Assembly (NCBI GenBank): GCA_903933805.1
Contig: CAIZLM010000004.1
Location: 1-57,968 of the forward strand
Reading direction: 5' to 3'
DNA length: 57,968 nt
DNA from: an uncultured Bacteroidota bacterium
Lineage (GTDB): Bacteria > Bacteroidota > Bacteroidia > Chitinophagales > Saprospiraceae
Shown here: piece after piece, positions 1 through 7,339 of the stretch
How positions within the stretch are numbered: the first letter of the stretch is position 1
Layout of the letters: each line of letters opens with the position of its first letter
Position numbers and translations under genes: made by a program
The notes under the pieces: generated by a model
What the model was told of the DNA's origin: nothing
The model's input: only the letters and a program-made list of their open reading frames with translations
Databases searched by the model: none

Positions 1-155
1 TTAGGTGGCACGCTGTCTGGCCAAAAAAGACCCATTTTCCGCCATACTTCGCAGATTTTTTTGACCGTAGCGCTGCTACGGCCTACAAAAATCCGCTTCG
101 TCTGGCAAAAAATGGCCTCTTTTTTGTCTCAGACGCGACCATGCTAACCAGCTAC
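1..155 (+). repeat. MITE-like element copy A, clipped by the window edge
   Basis: First of eleven copies of an interspersed element of about 163 bp. The leftmost bases of the left end (GTAACTGG expected) lie outside the window. The central hairpin CCGTAGC-GCT-GCTACGG is at 65-81 and the right end CTAACCAGCTAC closes at 155. It lies upstream of the exbB-like gene. The target duplication cannot be tested here because the left flank is missing. Confidence 0.9.
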
Positions 156-259
156 GTATTTTATTAAAACAAAATTTTCAGTTTTTGCCCCCATTCAAAA
201 TCCAATAATGCACTTAAAGTAAACCACTTGTTTCACCATATAATCAGTTCGATAAATTT

Positions 260-967
260 ATGACACTCCACGCCCTTTTGAGCGCCTTGTTCTTCCTTCA
301 GGCACCCGCTACGGTACCCGTCACCAAACCTGCCGAATCACAGTCCTTGCTGGACATTATTTTGGGAAGCAGTACCTCTGGTCTGATTGTGATCGGCATA
401 CTGCTCATTTTGTCCATCGTTGCCGTTTACATCATCATCGAAAGGTATCTCACGCTGACCCGCGCAGGCCAGGTTGACCATAATTTCATGAACAGTATCC
501 GGGCCAGTGTTGAAAGTGGCAATCTTCAGGCCGCAAAGGCATTGTGCCAGAGTGTTGATGCTCCTATGGCACGTATGGTGGAAAAAGGACTTGACCGAAT
601 CGGAAAGCCTTTGGACGATATCAACAAGTCAATTGAGAATGTTGGCAATTTGGAGTTGCTAAAACTGGAAAAAAATCTTTCTACCCTGGCCTCTATTTCA
701 GGTATCGCTCCGATGATTGGCCTTTTGGGCACGGTTATCGGTCTGATCATTGCCTTCCAGGATATGGCATCGGCCGACGTGATCAAACCTTCTACGCTTT
801 CCAATGGTATTTATCACGCACTGACAGCCACGGCTTCGGGCTTGTTGGTTTCCATCATTGCCATGGCAGGGTACAATATTTTGGTGAACAACCTCGACAA
901 AGTGATTTTCAAAATGGAAAACACTGCCGTGCAGTTCATGGATCTATTGCAGGAGCCATCTCGTTGA
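260..967 (+). CDS. MotA/TolQ/ExbB proton channel family protein
   Basis: Inner-membrane proton channel subunit of 235 aa that, with an ExbD-type partner, turns the proton gradient into force on a TonB or TolA-like protein. Predicted membrane segments lie at about residues 40-60, 146-167 and 186-209. The second holds the family signature APMIGLLGTVIG (150-161), and the third contains the small-residue-rich stretch that lines the channel in ExbB/TolQ. An N-terminal hydrophobic stretch (1-15) precedes a Pro-rich periplasmic segment, as in many Bacteroidota ExbB proteins. It is the first gene of a three-gene cluster with an ExbD-type and a TonB-type gene. Sequence alone does not separate an ExbB role from a TolQ role. 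Confidence 0.93.
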   Translation: MTLHALLSALFFLQAPATVPVTKPAESQSLLDIILGSSTSGLIVIGILLILSIVAVYIIIERYLTLTRAGQVDHNFMNSIRASVESGNLQAAKALCQSVDAPMARMVEKGLDRIGKPLDDINKSIENVGNLELLKLEKNLSTLASISGIAPMIGLLGTVIGLIIAFQDMASADVIKPSTLSNGIYHALTATASGLLVSIIAMAGYNILVNNLDKVIFKMENTAVQFMDLLQEPSR

Positions 968-1063
968 TAGATAAAACGGATGTTGAAAACGAAGGTTAAG
1001 CCATGACTTCCTTCCAAACACGAATCCTTTTTGTCACATTACCTACGCATTAAATTAAAGAAA

Positions 1064-1474
1064 ATGGGACTCAAACGCCGCCAACGGGTCGAGCCGGAAT
1101 TCAGCCTTGCAGCCATGATCGATGTGATCTTCCTGCTGCTTATGTTTTTTATGCTGACCTCTAATTTCGTCACGCCCAATGCCCTGAACCTTCAACTGCC
1201 TTCCAGTACTTCTAAGTCAATGGCCTCTCCTGCCCTGTCGGTTTCGGTAAAAGCAGACGGTACCTTTTATATTGAGCGGCAGGGGGTAGATAAATTAAAA
1301 CTCGAAACTGCGCTTCGTGCACGCATCCGGGCCGATAGTAAGGACCCGAAAGCAACCACCATCACGGTTGCCGCAGACAAAGCTGCCACCGTGGAAGACG
1401 TCGTGTTTATTCTCGATATTGCCAACCGGTTGAAGGTGAAGACGATCCTGGCCACCAACCCTAGCCAAGAATAG
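1064..1474 (+). CDS. ExbD/TolR family biopolymer transport protein
   Basis: Single-pass inner-membrane partner of the upstream channel protein, 136 aa. A basic cytoplasmic N-terminus (MGLKRRQRVEPEF) is followed by one membrane helix at about residues 14-33. It carries the conserved Asp20 (AMIDVIFLLLMFFML), which in ExbD/TolR is the residue protonated during energy transfer. The remainder is a periplasmic domain. The reading frame is open upstream to a TTG at 1031, but the ATG at 1064 is preferred because it begins directly with the family's basic N-terminus. It lies 96 bp after the ExbB-like gene and 68 bp before the TonB-like gene, so one operon is likely. Confidence 0.92.
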   Translation: MGLKRRQRVEPEFSLAAMIDVIFLLLMFFMLTSNFVTPNALNLQLPSSTSKSMASPALSVSVKADGTFYIERQGVDKLKLETALRARIRADSKDPKATTITVAADKAATVEDVVFILDIANRLKVKTILATNPSQE

Positions 1475-1542
1475 GCTTCGTTTTCCTGCCTGATCGCTCC
1501 CCCGTCACGTCACAAGCATCATTACACCTAAACAACGATGTT

Positions 1543-2472
1543 ATGAAAGCCGTAGTCAATGATAATGAAAACCGCACCAAAGGCCTTTTGATAAGTTTGG
1601 TGTTTCATACCCTGCTGGTTTTGCTGATGTTCCTGTACACATTTGCGAAAAAACCGGAAAGTACTGAAATTCCACCCATTTCCATTGAATGGGGTGGTGG
1701 CGGTGACAATGCTGCCGCCGGCGAACCCGATAAGGGAATGGGGGAGGATTACACGCCACCTGGTGAACAGTCTTCTCCTGCGCCAACAACTCCGGCCGCA
1801 GCGACACCTGTTGCCACGCCTAGGCCAACCCCAACCCCTACAGCCCCCCCTCAAACGGCCACCTCGGATGATCCGGAAGTCGCAGCCGTCAGAAAACAGC
1901 AAGAAAAAGAACGCAAAAAGCAAGAGGAGGCGTACCAACAGGAACAAATCCGTCAAGCAGAGGAGTTTGCCAAGCAAAAAGCAGCAGCCGATGCAAAGGC
2001 CGTCGCCGAAGCCAAACGCAATAAAGTTAAAAACGATGCCGGTGGCGCGTTTAATGGCAAGAAAAATAGCTCCGGCGCGGGCGCCGGCGGTGGTGGCAAT
2101 GCAGGCAATGGCGGCATCAATGGCGGTACTGGCGACAATCCCTTTGGAAAAAGCAGTGGCTCCGGTGGTGGCTCCGGCGGCGGTGATGGAACTGGTACGG
2201 GAGCTTCTGTCGGTGGCGGACTAGGTGGCCGAAAAATAACGAATCGAGGTCGAATCGACGACAGATCCCAAAAAGAAGGCAAAGTGGTTATAGCTGTCTG
2301 CGTTGATACAGAAGGCCAAGTAACAAGTGCAGACTATAGACTATCAGGCTCTACGACGCAAGACACTGAGCTCAAGAACAAGGCCATTGCCGCAGCCAAG
2401 GGCTACCGCTTTGGACCCTCCCAAGCATCGCAAGAATGCGGTACCATAACGTTCGTATTCAAACTAAAATGA
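1543..2472 (+). CDS. TonB/TolA-like energy transducer with Pro-, Lys/Glu- and Gly-rich linker
   Basis: 309-aa periplasm-spanning protein expected to carry energy from the ExbB/ExbD-like pair to the outer membrane. It has a membrane anchor at residues 13-34, then a Pro/Thr-rich stretch (about 70-107) typical of TonB linkers. A highly charged Lys/Glu/Gln/Ala segment (about 113-165) resembles the long TolA helix. It is followed by a Gly/Asn/Ser-rich region (about 168-228) and a TonB/TolA C-terminal-type domain (about 229-309) with the motif EGKVVIAVCVDTEGQV. The mix of TonB and TolA features leaves the exact partner open. It is the last gene of the operon and is followed by a strong terminator at 2556-2614. 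Confidence 0.88.
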   Translation: MKAVVNDNENRTKGLLISLVFHTLLVLLMFLYTFAKKPESTEIPPISIEWGGGGDNAAAGEPDKGMGEDYTPPGEQSSPAPTTPAAATPVATPRPTPTPTAPPQTATSDDPEVAAVRKQQEKERKKQEEAYQQEQIRQAEEFAKQKAAADAKAVAEAKRNKVKNDAGGAFNGKKNSSGAGAGGGGNAGNGGINGGTGDNPFGKSSGSGGGSGGGDGTGTGASVGGGLGGRKITNRGRIDDRSQKEGKVVIAVCVDTEGQVTSADYRLSGSTTQDTELKNKAIAAAKGYRFGPSQASQECGTITFVFKLK

Positions 2473-2555
2473 TCGTATATCGCTGATTGTCCTTGCGCGT
2501 CTATACCACACCATCGCAGTTGCCGGGGTCAGCAACAATATCCTCTTACAAGTCC

Positions 2556-2614
2556 TTTTGATCCATAAAAAAACCCCGATAAGCGCGCTTATCGGGGTTT
2601 TTTATGGATCAAAA
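2556..2614. terminator. Bidirectional terminator with near-perfect palindrome
   Basis: The two arms (TTTTGATCCAT, an A-run, CCCCGATAAGCG, and their complement) are complementary over about 29 bp, differing only in A-run length (7 A against 6 T). The GC stem CCCCGATAAGCG is flanked by A and T tracts, so it can end transcription in both directions. It separates the convergent TonB-like gene (ends 2472) and the secreted protein gene whose stop codon starts at the next base, 2615. Confidence 0.92.
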
Positions 2615-3064
2615 TCAACCCTTGTTGTCGGGCTCAATTCTGGTGAGTACTTTTTTGTCTTCCGATAATTGAAAGATGTCAGGAAAAAAAATCTTGGTGG
2701 TTGCCTGTTCCCGGCATTCGCGACCATCGCGGCGCTTGATGGGTTTTCGTTCCGGGTTTTTTGTGTGGATCGCCAGCACATCCGTGTTTGGTGCAGCCGT
2801 AGAGTCCTTGGTTACGTCATAGCGCCCATCTTTGATCAAAAAATTCAGTATTTCCCTGGATGCATCCCAGATTTGAATGTTTGTTTCCACGAGAATGTTG
2901 CTGCCAGCCCACGCATGTATGTCAAAGTCGCCCACGAGATCAAACGTGACGATTTTGACAGAATCCACGTCAAATATTTGGTAGGTGGTGCGCTCCATCT
3001 GAGCGTTTGCGCTGCTGACACACAGCGCAAACAATACGGTAGGAATCAAGAATAAAATTTTCAT
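2615..3064 (-). CDS. Putative secreted protein, paralogue of the gene at 3349-3765
   Basis: 149-aa protein with a clear Sec signal peptide (MKILFLIPTVLFALCVSSANAQ). The ATG at 3064 is preferred to an in-frame TTG three codons upstream because it starts the signal peptide cleanly. The mature part aligns by eye with the neighbour at 3349-3765. Shared features are a 'V.FDL.G..D...W' strand pattern, a 'GRYD' motif (DGRYDVTKDS here, VGRYDLVSKS there), a following VLxI strand and a C-terminal FFP/FVP-D strand. The pattern of short beta strands resembles DUF4097 or head-GIN 'putative adhesin' proteins, but the match is too weak to name. The C-terminus is charged and ends directly at the terminator. 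Function unknown. Confidence 0.75.
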   Translation of the reverse strand: MKILFLIPTVLFALCVSSANAQMERTTYQIFDVDSVKIVTFDLVGDFDIHAWAGSNILVETNIQIWDASREILNFLIKDGRYDVTKDSTAAPNTDVLAIHTKNPERKPIKRRDGRECREQATTKIFFPDIFQLSEDKKVLTRIEPDNKG

Positions 3065-3149
3065 AGGAAGCAATTTTCAGGGGTAAAGTTCGCACAGTAA
3101 TCCTGAAATTGGTAACGCGAATGGATTTACTATGTTGTATAAGTTTAAA

Positions 3150-3313
3150 GTAACTGGTTAGGTGGCACGCTGTCTGGCCCGAAAAGGGCCATTTTCCGCC
3201 ATGCTTCGCAGATTTTTTTGACCATAGCGCTGCTATGGCCTACAAAAATCCGCTTCGTCTGGCCCGAAAAGGTCCATTTTTTTGTCTCAGACGCGACCAC
3301 GCTAACCAGTTAC
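3150..3313 (+). repeat. MITE-like element copy B with exact 8-bp target duplication
   Basis: Complete copy of 164 bp from GTAACTGGTTAG to CTAACCAGTTAC. It is flanked on both sides by AGTTTAAA (3142-3149 and 3314-3321), a perfect 8-bp target duplication. The central hairpin reads CCATAGC-GCT-GCTATGG (3222-3238), with a compensated base pair relative to copy A. The two arms also contain a 24-bp direct repeat with one mismatch (3172-3195 and 3257-3280). It lies between the two secreted paralogues. Confidence 0.95.
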
Positions 3314-3348
3314 AGTTTAAAAAAGCCTCAGACTGCGGCCCATAACCG

Positions 3349-3765
3349 CTAATAATTACCGGTTGTCTCCCCTCGGAGGAATTGAATTTTGAGGTCTTTC
3401 GGAACGAACACCACAAATGAAATAGCTTCCCGGAGCACCTCACTTTTTACTTTAAGCTGTTTTTGAAGGTTGGGGGCTGTGATGACCAATACGTCACCGA
3501 CAGACTTGGAAACGAGGTCGTAACGGCCGACACTGGCCAATTCGTCGAGCATGGGACCATTGCCAGCCGGGAGCGCAACCCCGATTTCAAACCGCAAGGA
3601 CGGGCTGTCCCAAATTTTTAAATCAATCTTACCGGGCAAATCAAGTACAATCGAAGCGGCGCCCTCGGTGTTAAAGGACTTGTTGAATACCTTGCCCGAC
3701 GGCTGCGCATCAGCGGCAAATGAAAGCGCCAGCAGCATAAACGAAAGATTTGATAGAATAGTCAT
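3349..3765 (-). CDS. Putative secreted protein, paralogue of the gene at 2615-3064
   Basis: 138-aa protein with a short signal peptide ending around AADAQ (residues 17-21). The strand pattern 'SIVLDLPGKIDLKIWD', the GRYD motif and 'DVLVITAPN' match the downstream paralogue, so the pair probably arose by tandem duplication. A remote relation to DUF4097-type beta-rich proteins is possible. A textbook Shine-Dalgarno sequence (AAGGAGGTT, within 3771-3781) lies 5-10 bases before the ATG. This is uncommon in Bacteroidota and suggests either strong translation or foreign origin. The C-terminus (GETTGNY) lies 35 bp from MITE copy B. Function unknown. Confidence 0.75.
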   Translation of the reverse strand: MTILSNLSFMLLALSFAADAQPSGKVFNKSFNTEGAASIVLDLPGKIDLKIWDSPSLRFEIGVALPAGNGPMLDELASVGRYDLVSKSVGDVLVITAPNLQKQLKVKSEVLREAISFVVFVPKDLKIQFLRGETTGNY

Positions 3766-3940
3766 AACAAAACCTCCTTCTTAGTTCACACCAAAATTAA
3801 GTTTTTTTATTGGTAATTGCAATAGCTTAAAGTATAAAATACCTTTTATGGCGCAAAATCGAACAATCGTGAATCGAAAGGATCGATCATTGTTTTCAAA
3901 AGGGCGTTAAATCGTTACCTTAGCCCAAAATTTATGTGTC

Positions 3941-5311
3941 ATGCGTAGAAATAATATGATTGAAGTGGCCTGTTTATTGGCACTTGCCTGCCTGAATGGC
4001 TGTGTAGGGCCGGCTTTTCATACAGGGGCATCTCTTTCTGGCAACAAGGGGTTACAGAGTGGTCCGATGATTGGTTATGAGGACATGCGTGAGGTATTGA
4101 TATGGGTACAGGCGAAGGGGCGTACGACGGTGGAGGTTGTGTACTGGGATACAGCAGCAACAGCCGTTCGATATCACACGCGCCGGGTGTTTGCCGAACA
4201 GCCAGCTTTTACGGTCAAATGTATTGCGGATCAAGTGCAGCCGGGGAAAACGTATCAATATCAGGTCTTGATCGGTGGGAAGGCCGTGGAACTTTCCTAT
4301 CCTACTACTTTTAAGACCCAATCGCTGTGGCAGTGGCGCACCGACCCGCCCGCTTTTTCGTTTGCCACGGGCAGTTGCGCTTTTATCAACGAAGCGGCGT
4401 ACGACAGACCAAAGCCGTATGGCTCTAACTATCAGATTTTTAGCAGAATTGCCGAACAGAAACCCGATTTTATGGTATGGCTGGGCGATAATGTGTACTA
4501 CCGCGAGCCCGATTGGTTTACCCAAACAGGTATGGTACACCGATATACCCACTCCCGTTCTTTGCCCGAGCTACAACCCCTTTTGGCTTCTACGGCCCAT
4601 TACGCTATTTGGGATGATCATGATTATGGTCCCGACAACTCCGATGCAACTTGGGTCAACAAAGAAAAGTCTTGGGAGGTATTCCGCGATTTTTGGGGAA
4701 ACCCCACATTTGGCGTCAATGGGCAGAAAGGATGTACGACGATGTTCCAGTACAACGACGCGGACTTCTTTCTGTTGGACAACCGCTACTTTCGCTCGCC
4801 GGATCGCTGCACGACGTGTGAACGCACATCCCTTGGCAAGGATCAAATGGACTGGCTCATTGGATCGTTGGCTTCCAGCCGTGCGCCCTTTAAATTTGTG
4901 GCCATTGGTGGACAAGTGGTTACAACCGATGACAACGATGAAACAGCCTTCCATTATTATCCTGCTGAGCGTGATACCTTGCTCCGTCGGATTGAACGGG
5001 AAGGGATTAAGGGTGTAATCTTCCTCACCGGCGACCGGCATTTCACGGAACTCAGCGCGATGAAAAACAGCACGGGTAATTGGGTGTACGACCTTACGAC
5101 CTCCTCGCTCACGGCGGGTTCGTTCCGAGATGCGGCCACCAAAACGACCAACGAATTTCGCATTCCTGGAACGGTGGTAGCAGAAAATAATTTTTCCATG
5201 CTCCGTTTTGACGGGCCACGGAATGCCAGGGTACTGACTATTACGGTTTACAATGCAGCAGGTAAGGAGATGTGGTCAAAAAATATCCTGCCTGATTTCA
5301 CCATAAAATAG
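3941..5311 (+). CDS. PhoD-like phosphodiesterase/alkaline phosphatase lipoprotein
   Basis: 456-aa member of the PhoD-like metallophosphatase family, which hydrolyses phosphate mono- or diesters outside the cytoplasm. A lipobox (ACLNGC, Cys21) predicts a lipoprotein. An N-terminal Fn3-like domain (about 45-125) carries the PhoD N-terminal pattern. The catalytic domain has WLGDNVYYREPD (about 180), WDDHDYGPDNSD (about 222) and LTGDRH (about 362), which hold the metal ligands. The length is normal for the small PhoD class. A possible promoter TTG-N23-TACCTTAG lies at 3890-3923, 18 bp upstream of the start. MITE copy C follows its stop codon after 15 bp. The physiological substrate is unknown. 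Confidence 0.9.
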   Translation: MRRNNMIEVACLLALACLNGCVGPAFHTGASLSGNKGLQSGPMIGYEDMREVLIWVQAKGRTTVEVVYWDTAATAVRYHTRRVFAEQPAFTVKCIADQVQPGKTYQYQVLIGGKAVELSYPTTFKTQSLWQWRTDPPAFSFATGSCAFINEAAYDRPKPYGSNYQIFSRIAEQKPDFMVWLGDNVYYREPDWFTQTGMVHRYTHSRSLPELQPLLASTAHYAIWDDHDYGPDNSDATWVNKEKSWEVFRDFWGNPTFGVNGQKGCTTMFQYNDADFFLLDNRYFRSPDRCTTCERTSLGKDQMDWLIGSLASSRAPFKFVAIGGQVVTTDDNDETAFHYYPAERDTLLRRIEREGIKGVIFLTGDRHFTELSAMKNSTGNWVYDLTTSSLTAGSFRDAATKTTNEFRIPGTVVAENNFSMLRFDGPRNARVLTITVYNAAGKEMWSKNILPDFTIK

Positions 5312-5326
5312 TGATAATTATCTAAA

Positions 5327-5489
5327 GTAACTGGTTAGGTGGCGCACTGTCTGCCCCAATAAGGCTTATTTTCTGCCATACTTCGCCCATTTTTTTTACA
5401 AGAGCGTATAATACGGCAAGTAAAATGCGCTTTGTCTGGCAAAAAAACGACCGATTTTTCGCCTCAAACGCGACCATCTAACCAGTTAC
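5327..5489 (+). repeat. MITE-like element copy C, diverged but hairpin retained
   Basis: 163 bp with intact terminal repeats. The interior differs strongly from the other copies, yet the central hairpin is re-formed with different bases (CGTAT-A-ATACG, 5405-5415). The flanking stem changes from GATTTTTTTG/CAAAAATC to a CATTTT...AC/GTAAAATG type. Flanks TATCTAAA and ATCATAAA are only partly similar, so any target duplication has decayed. It lies between the PhoD-like gene and gpsA and ends 18 bp before the gpsA start. Confidence 0.9.
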
Positions 5490-5507
5490 ATCATAAAAAC
5501 AGTCAAA

Positions 5508-6557
5508 ATGGGATCTCCATTCAATCCGGTAGGCGTAATTGGCGCAGGATATTTCGGAACAGCAGTAGCCAATTTACTGGCATACAATTCAGACGTCTTG
5601 TTGTTCAGTCGTCGGGATGATGTGGTGGCGGAGATCAACCATCACCACAGACACCTGGGTATGCAGATGTCACCAAGGGTGCGGGCGACCACCGATGTTG
5701 CTGAACTGGCGCAACAGTGCACGTTGATTTTTCCAATTGTTCCATCGAATAGTTTCCGCGGTATGATTCGGGTCCTTTCGCCTTACCTTCGCCCACACCA
5801 TATTATTATACATGGTACAAAAGGGTTTGATTTGAACGGTTTGGAGGAGGAAGATTTGGACAAACCAGGCACCGTCATCACGCGTGCGAATGTACTGACC
5901 ATGAGTGAGGTTATCCGGGAAGAGAGCAGTGTGGTTCGTGTAGGCTGCTTGAGCGGCCCCAATCTTGCGGCGGAAATCATGGCCGGGCAACCTGCTGCTA
6001 CCTTGGTTGGAAGTCGTTTTCGAGAAGTAATACAAGCCGGACAACAGGCGCTGAACAGCTCAAAATTTCATGTGTATGGTTCTTATGATATACTTGGAGC
6101 GGAGTTGGCAGGCGCGTTAAAAAATATTGTCGCGTTGGGTTCTGGAATCATTGGCGGGTTGGGGCTGGGGCGCAACATGCAGGGCTTACTCATAGCGAGG
6201 GGTTTGGCGGAAATGGTATATTTTGGCAAGTCACTGGGCACCTCCAGTCAGGCGTTTATCGGTGTTGCGGGAATAGGCGATTTGGTGGCTACGGCGACCA
6301 GCATGAACAGTAGGAATTACACATTTGGCACCCGTTTGGCCAAGGGCGAGACCATGGAGACCATACGAGACACCATGCCTGAACTGGCAGAAGGCGTCCG
6401 TACACTCCGGATCGCCCACCAACTGGCGCGACACTACAAGCTTCACGTACCCATCACCACCATGCTCCACGCCGTCGTGTTTGCCGGTTATCCCATAGAA
6501 AAAGCCTTGGAGTACCTGATGACCTACCCGTATGCGGTGGACGTGGATTTTTTGTAA
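5508..6557 (+). CDS. gpsA: NAD(P)-dependent glycerol-3-phosphate dehydrogenase
   Basis: Reduces dihydroxyacetone phosphate to sn-glycerol 3-phosphate, the backbone for phospholipid synthesis, in the cytoplasm. The 349-aa protein has the Rossmann motif GVIGAGYFGTAVA (9-21), SGPNLAAEI (about 155) and the catalytic-lysine segment GALKNIVALGSGIIGGLGLG (about 200-220). These are followed by the GIGDLVATATSMNSRNYTFG signature (about 250) in the C-terminal domain. Length is usual for the family. Because MITE copy C ends only 18 bp upstream of the ATG, the promoter lies inside or beyond the element, or expression depends on read-through from the PhoD-like gene. Confidence 0.96.
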   Translation: MGSPFNPVGVIGAGYFGTAVANLLAYNSDVLLFSRRDDVVAEINHHHRHLGMQMSPRVRATTDVAELAQQCTLIFPIVPSNSFRGMIRVLSPYLRPHHIIIHGTKGFDLNGLEEEDLDKPGTVITRANVLTMSEVIREESSVVRVGCLSGPNLAAEIMAGQPAATLVGSRFREVIQAGQQALNSSKFHVYGSYDILGAELAGALKNIVALGSGIIGGLGLGRNMQGLLIARGLAEMVYFGKSLGTSSQAFIGVAGIGDLVATATSMNSRNYTFGTRLAKGETMETIRDTMPELAEGVRTLRIAHQLARHYKLHVPITTMLHAVVFAGYPIEKALEYLMTYPYAVDVDFL

Positions 6558-6567
6558 ACCCTTGTTG

Positions 6568-7164
6568 TCAAGGGAGGGTAAATGCCGTTTTCACCAGCCG
6601 CACGACCTCGGCTTCTTCAGGTAGAAACAGGGTTAGTTCTGTTTCCGTTAACAACAAAATTTGGGCTTTCCATTGGACAGACCCATAAGGGCCGGGAGAG
6701 AAAATATCAATGCTTTTGGTGGATGGCCGGAAGACATATCGTCGGCCTTCGGGGAAAGAGATTTCTTGTGTGCGCTCGTTTTTATTGTACAGAGAAAGAG
6801 TGCTGTCTGCAAAAAAAACAGCGAAATAGGGCGTTTCAATCGCTTCTGCGATCCGGGCAACTTCTCTTATGCTGTCTCGCTCTTCCCAACGTTCGAACAA
6901 CTTGGTGCGTCTTTTCCCCTGTTCATCGTCGGGGTCAATTCCAAACCAAGTACGCGCCCTGCTTGTCCGTATGTGTTGATAAACAGCCAGGGCTTGTGGC
7001 AGTGCTACCATCTTTTTGTCAACTGAAATGCCCTGTTCGGAGTAAGCCACTACCTCCCAACGGCCTGTTAATGAAGGGGGTTGCCCCGTCGTTTGGCCGA
7101 TCAGGAGGTAGTGGCAGCAAAGTAACCCTGGGAAAACCAAGGTTTTGAAGACATATTGGTACAT
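6568..7164 (-). CDS. Hypothetical secreted protein
   Basis: 198-aa protein starting MYQYVFKTLVFPGLLCCHYLL, an uncleaved anchor or signal peptide. The longer frame to 7347 is rejected because its first 61 residues are translated from MITE copy D. After the signal comes 'SLTGRWEVVAYSEQGISVDKK', resembling the start of lipocalin-like or 'lipocalin-domain' Bacteroidota proteins (TGxW motif), followed by alternating strands. This resemblance is weak. The gene is convergent with gpsA (11 bp between stops) and lies downstream of lon in the same direction. MITE copy D inserted 12 bases before the start codon, so it is probably read from beyond the element. Function unknown. Confidence 0.7.
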   Translation of the reverse strand: MYQYVFKTLVFPGLLCCHYLLIGQTTGQPPSLTGRWEVVAYSEQGISVDKKMVALPQALAVYQHIRTSRARTWFGIDPDDEQGKRRTKLFERWEERDSIREVARIAEAIETPYFAVFFADSTLSLYNKNERTQEISFPEGRRYVFRPSTKSIDIFSPGPYGSVQWKAQILLLTETELTLFLPEEAEVVRLVKTAFTLP

Positions 7165-7175
7165 ATTGATCAGAC

Positions 7176-7337
7176 ATAACTGGTTAGGTGGCACGCTGTT
7201 TGGCCCAAAATGGCCCATTTTCCGCCATACTTCGCATATGTTTTTGACCGTAGCGCTGCTACGGCCTACAAAATGCGCTTCGTCTCGCAAAAAATGGCCT
7301 CTTTTTTGTCTCAGACGCGACCACGCTAACCAGTTAC
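7176..7337 (+). repeat. MITE-like element copy D between lon and its downstream gene
   Basis: 162-bp copy, first base A instead of G. Flanks GATCAGAC (7168-7175) and GATCAGGC (7338-7345) match in 7 of 8 positions and form a slightly decayed target duplication. The central hairpin is CCGTAGC-GCT-GCTACGG. The right duplication contains the lon stop codon (complement of 7340-7342), and the left edge is 12 bases from the start codon of the hypothetical gene at 7164. The element therefore occupies almost the whole gap between the two genes. Confidence 0.93.
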
Positions 7338-7339
7338 GA

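Noticed and set aside
1643-2224. 193-residue plus-strand frame within the TonB-like gene
   Set aside because: Shifted frame of a Pro/Lys/Gly-rich gene; no independent features, and the TonB-type frame has a membrane anchor and C-terminal domain.
3349-3781. The strong Shine-Dalgarno as proof of horizontal transfer
   Set aside because: One motif is not enough; the paralogue next door lacks it and shares the same fold pattern.
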